Source: Paracyclopina nana (taxonomy: Eukaryota; Arthropoda; Copepoda; Cyclopoida; Cyclopettidae). Taken from it: DNA of 64,000 nt. Below are positions 36,838 through 49,041 of this stretch, one piece after another; position 1 is the first letter of the stretch; each line of letters opens with the position of its first letter. Both the position numbers and the translations under genes were made by a program. Under the pieces are notes generated by a model. The model had not been told where the DNA came from, ran no database searches, and worked only from the letters and a program-made list of their open reading frames with translations. Where the stretch lies: assembly GCA_019096065.1 (NCBI GenBank), contig JAGUCH010000003.1, forward strand, positions 2,914,001 through 2,978,000, written 5' to 3'.

Positions 36838-37169
36838 TTTTGCTTCTTTTTGAAACGGAAAACTGATCTTCTGATTTGTTATTTTCTATATTTCTTCTGC
36901 GCCGGCCGCTACCCGCTGGTCCGCTGCTCACTAGCGGCGTCAGAGTTAGAAGACGGAATCTCTCTCATGTAAACGCAACCTCGCTAAGATGCCAAATCTA
37001 ATGATGTAAAACCTTAACAAACTCCCAGCACGAACGCCTACATTTACTTTTACTCGCAAAAATCTTCCAAATTTCCCACATTTTTTCAAGCATTGAATTT
37101 TAATTTCAACTCACGGCAATTTAACATAAAAAAATCACAGGAAAATAATCAGAACAAAATTGCTTGAGT
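36838..37169 (-). promoter_or_regulatory. MED23 upstream region
   Basis: This 332-bp spacer contains a GC-rich patch (GCCGGCCGCTACCCGC near 36,901-36,916) in otherwise AT-rich DNA. It must include the 3' end of the V-ATPase gene and the MED23 promoter. No TATA box is evident. Confidence 0.35.
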
Positions 37170-37926
37170 CTATCGCATATCTTCAGGATTGAACATTCCT
37201 CTGGCACGTCTAAGAATGGAATCTTTTGAGGGATCGTAAGGGTGATCTTTTGAAGGGATTTCCAAAATTGCCGGAACGGGAGCAGTGTGCCCATCAATTG
37301 TTGTGCGAACGAGCTCAGCCACCTATGAAATGAACCATGGAAAATTATGCGGCAAAAGTAGATCTAGTATTATTCTTACACTTTGGTTGATGAGAATTAT
37401 GTCAATGTCATCACGCTTGATGAACTTTTTCAAGCAATCCTCGATATCAGACAAGGGTGTATCTAAATACAGAAAAACGCCCCTTATAGAATAAGTCAGA
37501 TCTGTCCTCCACAGCTAGTCGCATGAACACTGTATTTAGCAAAATAGCTTATTAATAGCTTATTTCAATTAGTCAAATATAGGTGAACTTATTTGGCCAA
37601 TCATTTTTAAAAAATTGACAAGGAATAAATGTTTTCAATTGTTCCAACAAAGGAAAAATTAAGAAGTTGAAGGAACTGTTTCTTATGAGAAGTATTCACG
37701 GATCCATAAATTAAAACATTTCCTAACAGAACTCACTCTTGTCAACGACCAAGAAGTTTGGCTGCCTGTTTTTGTTGATTTCTCCAATTCCACCGAGAAG
37801 GAATCCAACACAAGTATCCTATGAAACTCTTATGTTACCACACAGTTTCGGCAAAAAAACCCATTAAGTAATCACCTCATCGCCAATGACGCCAATAAGC
37901 TTTCCACGGGCTGCAGCAAGAGCCAT
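37170..37926 (-). CDS. ATP6V1F: V-type proton ATPase subunit F
   Basis: A stalk subunit of the cytosolic V1 sector of the vacuolar H+-ATPase, coupling ATP hydrolysis to proton pumping into endomembrane compartments. Four small exons: 37926-37876, 37818-37737, 37462-37380 and 37322-37170, 122 residues, the normal length (about 119-124). Diagnostic segments are [58 protein letters not shown] and the C-terminal [10 protein letters not shown]. Each exon is too short to stand out alone; the call rests on four in-phase junctions. It is divergent from ZC4H2 (680 bp between start codons). Confidence 0.95.
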
Positions 37927-38605
37927 TTTCAAAAATGACAAGATTTCCAGAAAATAGACACACAAGCTGCGTGAACTGAGAAAACTCTGTCATGTGATGA
38001 CAAACGTCAGTCGACCCATTTCTCTAATGTTGAGAACTCGTTTCAAGACAGTTTTGGAAAATTGGTTGGAAAAAAACCTAGATTTATCCTCAAAATAAAA
38101 ACAAAAGAGTTATCTGCCCAACAGTCGAACCCAAATGACATCAAATATATTGCCAATCATTGCTCAAGAAATATTAATTGTAGCCTTAATAAAAGCATTT
38201 TGCTTTCATCAAAGAAAGTGTTAATAATCGTTTTCTAAGGCTGTTTCACAACATAAAAGGGTAAACAAACAGCTGAAATATCTGTTATTTTTGCTTTAAA
38301 TGACATTGCATGATTTATAATTTGCAAATAATGTCCATGTGCTTGAATAGAACATTCAGTAACTTTCTAAAGATATTCCTTCAAAAAGAGAAAACTACAT
38401 CGACTTGTTTCGATACGTCATCGGCTTTCGCGAGGAAGCTGAGCCAGCCCGCAGAGCTACTCGCCTGCGCCTCTCCGAGAGTCCGTGATTGTCTGCAGCC
38501 GCTTGACCCGCTTCGGTTTCCCAACTTTTTCTTTTCACCGTCGCTTCAACAAAGAACAAGTTTGTAATTTAAAGAGTACGCCGAATCGTCAAACACGTCC
38601 TCAAA
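37927..38605. promoter_or_regulatory. Bidirectional promoter region, ATP6V1F / ZC4H2
   Basis: This is the interval between two divergent start codons. A GC-rich block at about 38,425-38,525, next to the ZC4H2 start, probably holds its promoter or 5' UTR. No TATA box is obvious on either strand. Confidence 0.4.
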
Positions 38606-39757
<1,152 letters not shown>

Positions 39758-39969
39758 TCAGCAAAGAAGGGGTTCTTGTACAAAGCTTTTTCATGCCAAT
39801 CTCCAATGGTTAGTATTAGTATTGCGCTAACTTGTCGCAAGAAGTTGTGCCAATTCGTATTTCTATCGCCATAATGTATCGAATTTAAATTACTATGTCA
39901 AATAATTCATCATAGGTGTAGTGTGAATAATCACTTTGAAAAAAACCGAACACGATTGCTAAGCAATTA

Positions 39970-39975
39970 TTTATT
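39970..39975 (-). terminator. Poly(A) signal of the TUT gene
   Basis: The complement of AATAAA lies 16 bp beyond the TAG stop at 39,991, implying another very short 3' UTR in this cluster. Confidence 0.5.
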
Positions 39976-39990
39976 TCTTCACTTGAGTGC

Positions 39991-42900
39991 CTACCCGTCA
40001 AATTCAAACCCTGGAAAATTTGGAGGAGGAGGCGGCTCGTTGTTGCCTGTGGTGTCAGCGTTTCTTCTGGGTTCAGTCAATTGTGTCGGATTTCTGTCAA
40101 ATAACGCGTTGGGCCCCTGAAATGTCGAACATAAATACTAAGGCTAACATGAGGCCGAATGAATATATTACCCCAAAAATGTTGAACCCTGGCAACTGAT
40201 TCAACTGTAGAGGCCTGTCTTGGGGCGGAGGAGGGTGCTCTTGAGTGGGCAGTTGTCCAAACGGGTTGTGATTAAGTCGATCCAGTTGAGGCACTTGTCC
40301 AAAAGGATTAGGTCCGAAAGGAGGAGGTGTGTGAATCATTCCTTGACCAAGTCCTGGCAGGATTCCAGCTCCTATACCAAAGCTGTTAAAGGCCAAGGGT
40401 GGCGGTGGTAAAAGGCCACCTCCTCCAAACGACAGTTCCAAGCCACTTTGAGGCCAGGGCAGGTTCTGCTGCATGTTCATGAATCCTCTGAAAACGGTGT
40501 CGGGAGATGATGTCGTTTCATTCCTGAACGTGGTGAAAGGATCCCGAATGGCCGAAGGCGAATCTCTCTGGTGATGGGCGAATCCTGGTGGAGGTGTCAT
40601 CATTTGTGACTTTGGCTCAGCCACCAGGTTCCGCTCAAGGTCTTCAACGCTGATAGCCGAATTAGGCAAAGCTGGAAAGCTCGAATTGCCTTGCATGCTT
40701 TGAACTTGCTGCTGCTGTTGTTGTTGAAAAATGCCACCGGATTGAAGAAGGGCAATCAAGTCGGGCCCTGCAATAGGAACAATTCTTAACATTTTATTCT
40801 GCGTAAGGCTTCAGCTAAAGCGGTAGAAAACAATTTCTTCAGAAATTAAAATAACTCAAGAAGATTTTTGTTGAGTCTCCTAACATGCTTATTTTGTCCA
40901 TGCCTCCTTTTGGTCGACTTCTTCAGCTTATTTTTGCCCACGTTAGTCGCTTTGCCCACAGTGGGTTGATCCCCGGAAGATGTTTTAATGGCTTTGGAAG
41001 GTTTATGCCTCCAATAGCTTGGCTTGACAGCAGCCTTTTTGGCAATCTTTGCATTCACAGATTTTGCCAAAAGTGGCTCCAAATCATGAAGAATTGGGAA
41101 ATACACGCTTGCCAGACCCATCAAGTTGGTGTCAAGTTGAGCATTTCTGCAATAGCGCTTGACTTTTTTAACTCTAGCTTTACCTTCTCTTTTAGGCTCA
41201 TCGATTTTAGGGTTGTTCACTGCTGTTGCAGCCTTTTTGGGGTTGGAATTTGAATTGTTAACTGGCTCGTCTGCAAGAGGGCTCGATTTCTTGGGTGCTT
41301 TAGCGGCGTTTGCCTTCTGTTGCTTCTTGTGATCCGTAATCGACTTTTTCTTGGGACACTCACGCGCAATATGGCCAATTTTGCCACACACTCTGCATCC
41401 TCTGTCATTTGGAACAGGGGAACCATCAGTCATGAGCTCAGGGTCAAAGTAGTAGGACTAAAAATAAAGTAAATTAATCAGTTCGATTTATAACTTAGTC
41501 ACATTACCTTGAGCATCGATAAGCTTCCTTGGAGGGGAGCCCTCATTGATGGGAAACCAAACAAATCACGGGTGCGACGGAGCGCCTGCTTGATGTACAA
41601 GTTCACTACAAAAATTAGAGATATTATTAATGTTAATTTGCTATAATCAGCAAATGACGCACTTCTTCGCGAAATACCAGCACCCAGATTGTGCGATAAA
41701 TCGAAAGGGTCTTCAATGGCGATGCAACGAGAATTCCACATTTTCTCAAATTTGGGCAGAGGCTTGGACTGCCTTATGCTGACAACAGTTCGCAAGTCAT
41801 CGAACTCTACTGCATAAAAGTTGAGAAATCCAATCCAAAGTTCCGACACGGACATTTTATTTTTGCCCAATCCCGGCCATTTCTTGGGCAACTCAGCGAG
41901 GTCCGCGTAAAACCAAGCGTCCCAGCCGTCAACCATATTCACAGGACGAGGCTGATTGACATCGTACATTTCCTGCAGGACGGGAATCACAGGTGGGCTG
42001 ACCCTTTGTAAGTAGTAGATCAACATCAAAATATAGGCATATGATGACAGGCTTCCTCTTGACGCATCGCCAATGTTGCACCTACATAGTCATGGAACAC
42101 ATTTTAGAGCCTCCCCACATAAAATGAATGCTTTCAGAAGTACCTTTTTGCAAACTCCTTGACAACGTAGCCAAGCACTTTGACACGAGTGTCAATTGAA
42201 GCATAGGTCCGCAGCATCTTGGTATTTTCCAGAGCAAGAATGTTGTAGAGGGAAATGTCGCAGTCAACCCTCAGGCTTTTGTCAGAAAACTTTACAATTG
42301 GCACTTTGGCAGATGTGATGGCTTGAACGTTGAAGATGTAGGGCTTGCTCTGCAGCTTTTCTGCCACACTCTCAATGATGGCAATTGCGTCCAAATCTTC
42401 TGCAGTCTCATGGTCTGTGAATGTCAAGGAGATGTCCAAGTCAGATTTTGAAAACGAAAAGCCATTCACGCTTGATCCAAAAACTGTGAGCACAGCGTTG
42501 GGGTAGGTGATCTTGATAAACTTAGCCAAGTCTTCCACAAGACTTTGGCGCTGGCTGATTTCTTTCACTGATGGTGCCCTGCTCCTCTTGACATCAATGC
42601 AAACGGCATCGAGCAGATCTTGAAAATCCCTATCTAGTCTGGGCAGCTCACGTAGTGGGGGAAGTTTCTCCTCGGGACAATTGCTCTGCAAATGTCCCTC
42701 ATTGCCACATACGGTGCACGACAAGATTGGCGATTGGCCAGCAGTCAGAATATCTCCATCAAACTTGAACACAATCATATTCTTGGGCACAAGCTCGGTA
42801 ATCCTCTGTGCCTGTTTTGGCGTCAGCTCAGTGCCAATTCTTTGAGCATAAGCCTCAAATGTTTCGCCAGGCAAGGGCAAATCTTCACTATCCTCTTCAG

Positions 42901-44583
42901 ACTCGTCTTTTTTGAAGGATTCCTCCAATTCTTCCAATGTGATGGCAGCCTTGGGCATACTGCGACCACCTTCATTGTCGCCTATTTTCAATTGGCTCAA
43001 GATGTCTGAGGCAGTGTCCGTTTCGTCTTTTTTCTTTGAGCTTTCTCTCCTCTTGGAAGGCACAATGATTCTCGTGACGATGGGGCCCAAAGTGGTTTGG
43101 ATCGTTCCAAAGTACAAATACGCGATTTTGAAGCAATCGAAGATAAAATCGACCATTTTGAGGCTGTGCACAGAGCTTGACAACGACCTTTTGTTCGAAA
43201 ATGGGTCTTCCAAGGGCAACTTGGAGCTACTCCACTTCTTGTTCTCCTTCAAAACGCAGGCTTTCATACGAACGCTTATGACTGTGTCTATTCCTTGAGC
43301 ATAGTACTTGAAGAAACCAATCCACAACTCAGCCAATCCCATCGTATTCTTAGTCTGCCAATTGCTCAACTTTTCCACGGGAGCTACGAGAACCAAAAAT
43401 ATAACAACAGCCCGAAGCGCTTCAAAACTACTTACTTGTGTAAGTGTCAACATCAACCGACTCCAAATAGTCATGAATGCACGGTAGAATTGGCTCATCT
43501 AACTGCTGAAGATAATGGATCAAAAGTAAGGGGAATGCATGTGATGGTAAAGATCCTTCCACAGCTCTGTCCAATCTACAGAGGGTTGCCCAAAAACGCA
43601 ATGCAGTTCCAAGAGTTCGCACACGACTATCCAGCTTTGCGTAGTCTCTCAAAAGGGCTGATGTCTGGTATGCCCTGTGATTACTCAGTGAAAGTTCACA
43701 CTTCACGCCAAAAACCATGAACCCAACAGTTGGGTATTCGGCCAGGAAATCCGGGCTGACATTCGAGAATATTTCAGCCTTCAAAATCAGTGCTTGCCAA
43801 GCTTTGATGAGAGCCTCGTGGGGTGGAAATCCAGTAGGAATTTGCATCTCTAGGTTCATCCCCGAGTCAATCAAACCGAAGCCAGTCATTGAAGATCCAT
43901 ACAGTCTTACAACTGATCCAGGAATGGTGACAGCCATCAGTTCGTTGACTCGAGAAGCAATAGCCTGTCTGTTGGCCAGAGCCGAGTCACTGAGGCCAAC
44001 CTCCTTTTCGATCTTGATGAGCAAGTTGTCCAATGTCTCCAGCTGCTTCTTATTAGGCTTAGGCAGGTGAGACAAGGTTGTTTTCAGCTCTTGCTTCTTC
44101 GCCAACTTGCTGTGACGCGACTCTCTGATGTGACTCATGCAAATCTCGACAGTGTCACAATGATACTCGCATATTTGGCAGTAATACTGGGCCCGCGGGA
44201 ATTTCGGTGATCGCTAAAAATAGTCAAAGTTTATAACTTTTTCCCTAAGAGTTTAACAATAAAAGTTGCACCTTTCTCAAAGGGTGGATGTCATGCAAAG
44301 CTAAAAAGTTGGTGGCGAATTCCGAGGGCTTGTAAAGAGGCTGATCACGGGGCAAAGTCTTGCTTTTGTTGTTTTGCTGAATAAACTTGTGCTCCTCCAG
44401 GCACTCTTTTCGCAAAGAAGCCACGAGGTTTTCTCTTGGCATCTTCAGTATAGCCTTGATTCCAGAAAAGCCGTTGCTCGCGCTTCCAACACTCTTCGTC
44501 GGCGATGGCCGCGAATTTTCACCACTCATGATGGACATGAGATCCTGGTCCGAGTGCGGCCACTCACGTCGTTCAGACTCCAT
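39991..44583 (-). CDS. TUT4/TUT7-like terminal uridylyltransferase
   Basis: A template-independent uridylyltransferase of the TUT4/TUT7 (ZCCHC11/ZCCHC6) type, which adds U tails to mRNAs and pre-let-7 in the cytoplasm. Eight exons: 44583-44272, 44213-43436, 43383-42144, 42081-41663, 41605-41508, 41457-41184, 40767-40172 and 40116-39991, 1,280 residues. In order: a C2H2 finger (YYCQICEYHCD), a first nucleotidyltransferase-like half whose acidic motif is altered (GSSMTGFGLIDSGMNLEM, so probably inactive, as in vertebrates), a CCHC knuckle (CTVCGNEGHLQSNC), the active half (FGSSVNGFSFSKSDLDISL; third acidic residue in LRVDCDISLY), a second knuckle (CRVCGKIGHIARECP) and a Q/P/G-rich tail ending FPGFEFDG. 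The ATG at 44,583 is chosen; the frame upstream has no other ATG. Intron 6 stays open for 113 codons. Confidence 0.93.
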
Positions 44584-45317
44584 TAATTTATCGACTTTCT
44601 TATTATTACGTCCACTCAAGTTACAGTCAACATTATTCTTGCCCAACTTTGTTTACAGCCTCGATTCTCGATTAGTGGATCGAACGCTAAGTCGATTGAA
44701 TAGCCTGAGCAAAAATATTTGGCCGACTGATAAGAATTGTTAAAATCGATCTATCTTACGCGACCATGAATCACTATCCAACCAAAAAGCTTGATTCGTC
44801 CGGAATTTAAAATAATCTAGGGCTGATTTTATAGTGGAAGCCCAGGTTACTAATGTCCCGGGATCTGTGACGTTGAAAAACATGGAAATAAATACCTTAT
44901 TTTAAAGTAAAGTCAGTTAAGGTTTTTTTCTTGCTTTTCGGCTGAAAACCTTCCTTAATTTAGAACTTATTGCGGGTTTTGAATTTGCCACTAGGCGTGA
45001 TTTTTGAGACGGATCGATGTTAAAAAGTATGTTTTAGGTGCTCAGAAATCACGGATCGGTGCCCTTACCAATTAAGCTAGATAAAAAAAGACGCTTGTCA
45101 TTAGTCTTATCTGGAATAAGACATTTTTTAAGTAATCGCCACGCGTACGAACAGCCGCATTTTAAAATTCGGAAGATGCTAGTATTTTTTAAAAACCTGA
45201 AAAAATGAAAAACCTTTTTAATCTGCTTTTCATCGATAGGTATGCTTGCATATTGTAATATACGTAACAAAATTACAAAAAGTGAATGTGTAACACCCAA
45301 AACATAAGATTATTCAC
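44584..45317. other. Spacer between TUT and SPT2 genes
   Basis: About 730 bp of AT-rich DNA that holds the TUT promoter and the 3' flank of the SPT2 gene. No gene or structured element was recognised. Confidence 0.5.
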
Positions 45318-46782
45318 TCATTTCCTCTTCTTTTTCATCATTTTTCTTCGTTTCTCTTCTTCTTCTTTTCGCATATCTTCGAGATCTTCTTGCATTCCTA
45401 TACGAGCAGACCTAGCCTCCTCTTTCATTATGTCTGCAAAACGATTGTTCTCCATGTCCCTATCATCAAAATCATCTTCATCGCGATATTTTCGGCGATC
45501 GTAGCCAAACATCCTCGCAATTTCATCAGAGTAATTAACCTTAGCGTCTGAATCATCAATGAAATCGTCCATTTCACTATCGTAGTCTTCTTCGTCATCA
45601 GATTCAATCCTATTCTTTGAATGCGAAGCCTTTGACATTTTTCGAACTGGAGATGGTGAGCGCTCTCTTGAACTGTGCGAAGAGGGCCTCTTTGTCGGCG
45701 GGGGCTTTTTCACCACTTTCTTGGGCGGAGGCTTAATTTCGGCTGGGAAAGGTCGAGATTCTACACTATGTATGTCCCGTTTGGGCTTCTGACAAGGTTG
45801 TGTGAAGTTGTTCTCTTTGCAAGGTCCAACAGAGGCTTTTTTAGGAATTGCCTTTTCTTTTGGTGTCACCACAGCTGGATGAAACTCGGGCCCTTTTTTG
45901 GCTGCAGTAGTAGTAGTGGGTGGAAGTTTCCCAGCTTTTCTTAATTGGGAATTACGTTCACGCATGTACTCTTCTTTTTCTTTTTGTGTCATAGGACGCT
46001 TGAACTCGGCCTCTTTAGCCTCATTTTTTGGGGCAGCCACGGGAGGAGGCTTGCCACCCTTTTGCTCGGCAATTTTCAAAAGCTCTGCAAATGAGGGAGG
46101 AGGAGGGGCCTTCTTGTTCTTATTCACACTTGAACTAGAAGATGACCCTTTCCTCTCCTTGTCGGACTGTGATGTAGATGACTGAGAGCTGTCCCTTTTA
46201 GGATCAGAGGGTTTCCTGTAAGGCTGAAATTTGGCAGCATCTGCAGAGGTGCTGGTCGATGTCTTCTCCAATTTTTTCATGGGCTTGAACTTGTCCATGG
46301 GATCGGAAGGTGACGCTTCGAACTTTTTGACTAACTTTTGAAACATTATGTCTGCAGCCGAAGATTCGTAGCCGAAATCATCTGAATCACATTGGTAGTA
46401 ATTGTCGGTGTGTGCGGATAAGACGTTTGGATCAGGTGCGCTTCTAGTTTTTTGTGCAACTTTTGTCATCGTTTTAGCTGCTCTCGTGTTCTTTTTGTCT
46501 TGAGCTCGGAGAGCGAGCAAATTCTGCTTCTTCTCCAGAGCGTCCTGGCGCCTCTGCTTCTCTTTAGCCTCCTTTTTGGCCACGAAGTCTTTGACGTTGT
46601 CCGACAGCTTTTTGTTACGATCTGGCAGCGATTTTGAACCCTGTCAATTAGCGGAAAAATTAGCCACGCCGAGACTTTATTAGAAATTAAAATAGTAAAC
46701 TAACCTTCACAGAGCTTTTGCTGCTGCCGCCTCCTCCCTTCGAGGGTTTGTCCAGCACTCCCAAAACCGACAAAATATCCAT
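45318..46782 (-). CDS. SPT2 chromatin protein domain-containing protein
   Basis: A homologue of SPT2/SPTY2D1, a nuclear histone H3-H4 chaperone that acts in transcription elongation and nucleosome recycling. Two exons: 46782-46705 and 46640-45318, 466 residues. The C-terminal SPT2 domain is clear: DSEMDDFIDDSDAKVNYSDE, then IARMFGYDRRKYRDEDDFDD and DMENNRFADIMKEEARSARI. The middle is low-complexity and highly charged, rich in K, P and S, as in other members. The N-terminal exon starts MDILSVLGVLDKP. A coiled K/R/E-rich segment (KEAKEKQRRQDALEKKQNLL) begins the second exon. It is shorter than human SPTY2D1 (685). It is transcribed in the same direction as its neighbours at 47 kb and 44 kb. Confidence 0.9.
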
Positions 46783-47012
46783 TATGTCAGATCCATGCAC
46801 AAGTCCTTGAAAGGAAAAAAGTCACCACGTCTCAGCTTGCATAAGCTGAACTGCTGCAGCAGTACTACTAGAGTGCGCAGGAAACAGCTGACTTTTTGAC
46901 AACATGATCAGCGCTACCAGAATGGCCAATTTTAACCACGAAATTCACAAGGCTTCGAGACTATTCTTTTAAAAGTTAGTATATATTTTCTCGGTTAATT
47001 TATCATAAAATT

Positions 47013-47580
47013 TCATTTGAGGGGCTCAAACTGGGCAGATGCCTTGGTATCGCCAACTGTCATGATGACGTTAAGAATGTCATTTCGTATAAAACGAATA
47101 ATTTCAATGTTGCGACCTGCGGAATCCACCTGCCGCTGCACAAGGGCATAAAATGTGGCTCCCTCATCGTCGCAGATAATTTCTACTGAAAAAGTGGTCT
47201 TCATTTTCCTGCCATCAATGGTAGTCTCTGGAAAGGGCTCTAATAGAGCAAAATCCGCACTAGCAGACTTGAGAATGGTCTCCGTCCTAAATAGGTCAAA
47301 AAAAATATATGATTGGTGATTGCAGTTGCAGCTGTGTTAATACATACTTAAGGCGCCAGATAGGCTTGAGGTTGTCTTGCTTTTTGCCTGTTTCTTCAAG
47401 TATCTCCACAGGAATCAAGGCATTGGCAGCCTTTCGAAGAATGAAGTTGATGCCTGAAGCTTTGAGGAACTCATCAAAGTTATCCTTGCGAAGCAGCCCC
47501 CATTTGCCCACGAATTGGGTCATATGCTCGTCAGGATTCTCCACAGCTTTGCCCACCGATAAATTGTAGTTCTTATCCAT
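47013..47580 (-). CDS. Fatty acid-binding protein-like (lipocalin superfamily)
   Basis: A small cytosolic beta-barrel protein expected to bind fatty acids or retinoids. Two exons: 47580-47348 and 47286-47013, 168 residues. The FABP pattern starts at FVGKWGLLRKDNFDEFLKA and continues with GINFILRKAANALIP. The second exon carries PFPETTIDGRKMKTTFS, matching the family's EF-ETTADGRKVKS segment. The C-terminal half is divergent and the usual carboxylate-binding R-x-Y near the end is not visible (KASAQFEPLK). It carries about 20-25 extra N-terminal residues; the internal ATG at 47,523 (MTQFVGKW) would give a normal FABP start of about 149 residues. A TATA-like box lies 55 bp upstream. Confidence 0.75.
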
Positions 47581-48129
47581 GTCTTGATTGGCAGGTGAGT
47601 GAGCAAGAAAACAAGAGAGACTTTTGGCGCTGAGTTTATAAGTAGAGAATTACGCTCAGTAAGTCTCACTTACTAGTTCTTATCAGATTTTTCAGACTGC
47701 ACCAGACTTTGAATTTTTGCAATTATTACTAAACACTTTTTGTTAAGGCTCAGCGACTAATCTGTCCACCTAGCAGCAACTGTGTTTGCACATGAGATTT
47801 AAAACGTGCTTTAATTCATGCTGTGCGATTAGTGCAATGATTTTCCAACTAGTTTGACGGTAACAAACAAATGAAGAGCATTTACTGCACACTTTTTTGG
47901 CAAAATTACAGAGCTATAAATCCTCCTAAGTGTATATCTCACAACTATCATTTAATTCATTTGTGAGATTCGATCAGTTTTTAATTATGGCTTTTTTTGA
48001 GCCACTTCAAAAGAGTATCTGTATCAGTATCTGGTAGCGCATTCAAAGCGTAATTTTTTTCCGTATAAAATTGTAAACAAAGTTGGCGAATTTTTTGAGA
48101 CGGAGCATTTTTTCTTAAATCGAGAGAAA
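47581..48129. promoter_or_regulatory. Divergent promoter region, FABP / BCAS2
   Basis: A 549-bp AT-rich interval between two divergent start codons. Apart from the TATA-like box on the FABP side no motif stands out. Confidence 0.4.
47635..47640 (-). promoter_or_regulatory. TATA-like box of the FABP gene
   Basis: On the minus strand CTTATAAACTC lies 55-60 bp upstream of the first ATG at 47,580. It is the only clear TATA-like motif near a start codon in this cluster, fitting a regulated rather than housekeeping promoter. Confidence 0.45.
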
Positions 48130-48980
48130 ATGGAAGCCATTGAGAGTAGCCAGCCATCTCATGGAATTTTGGTCGATGCTTTGCCTTACATTGATCACGG
48201 ATACGATGAACCTGGAGTCAGAGAAGCTGTAAGCATCATTTTCTCTAATAAACCTGAAAACGATTTTCAAGCATCATCTTTATTTTTAACCTAGGCTCTA
48301 GCTCTTGTTGAAGAAGAAACCAGAAGATATCGACCCACCAAGAATTATTTAGAGCCAGTTCTACCTCCTTTGAATATTTCAGCCTTTGAGACTCCCCTCA
48401 TGAAAACTGAATTGGATAGGGTGGGCTCAAGAATGCCTATGGATAGCCTCTCCATGAAGAGGTATGAGTTGCCTCCACCTCCAGCTGGAAAAATGACTGA
48501 TGTAGCCGCGTGGAACGAGTGTGTCGACAATTCTTTAGCTCAGCTAGAAAATCAGAGAACCCGAATTGTCAATCTTGAATTGATGCAAGACTACGGTAGC
48601 GAAGCATGGAAGTATTATAACGAAATACTGCAAAAACTTGTCAACCAGTTGCAGGTATGTCAATCTTCTCTCATTTAATTTGGGGGAAAAATTCTTGTAC
48701 AATGTCTAATGCTTGATTTCAATAGGACAAATTGAAGGAGCTGAAGAAAGAAATTCAAGAGGTGAATTGGTCCAGGAAAAACAAGCAGACCCAAGTTGGG
48801 GAAAAATTGAAGCATTTAGAGTCGCTGTGGGTTGGCTTGGTCTCCAAAAACTATGAGATTGAGCAAGCCATTGCTCAGTTAGAAGCAACATTTCCTCCTG
48901 GAACTCTGCCCAAAGACCCTTCTCCTGAGCCGGCTGGGAAGATGGACCAAGATGACGATGACGATGAAGATGAAAATTAA
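48130..48980 (+). CDS. BCAS2: Pre-mRNA-splicing factor SPF27 (BCAS2)
   Basis: A core subunit of the PRP19/NineTeen complex of the spliceosome, acting in the nucleus. Three exons: 48130-48228, 48295-48654 and 48726-48980, 237 residues (225 in human). The N-terminus has the family sequence [19 protein letters not shown], then [17 protein letters not shown] and the [12 protein letters not shown] segment. The C-terminal half is a coiled coil containing [19 protein letters not shown], and it ends in an acidic tail ([11 protein letters not shown]). Introns are 66 and 71 bp. It is convergent with the unrecognised gene, with 61 bp between stops. Confidence 0.96.
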
Positions 48981-49041
48981 AAGTATTTCTCGCAACAATC
49001 TATTCATTCGATTATTAATCACAGCCAAGGATAACAATTCG

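Noticed and set aside
40846-41183. Treating the TUT gene as ending at 40,846 and the 40,792-39,991 part as a separate gene
   Set aside because: A GTAAAG donor at 41,183 and an acceptor at 40,768 join the two parts in phase, and the following junction is also in phase. The read-through is kept only as a possible isoform.
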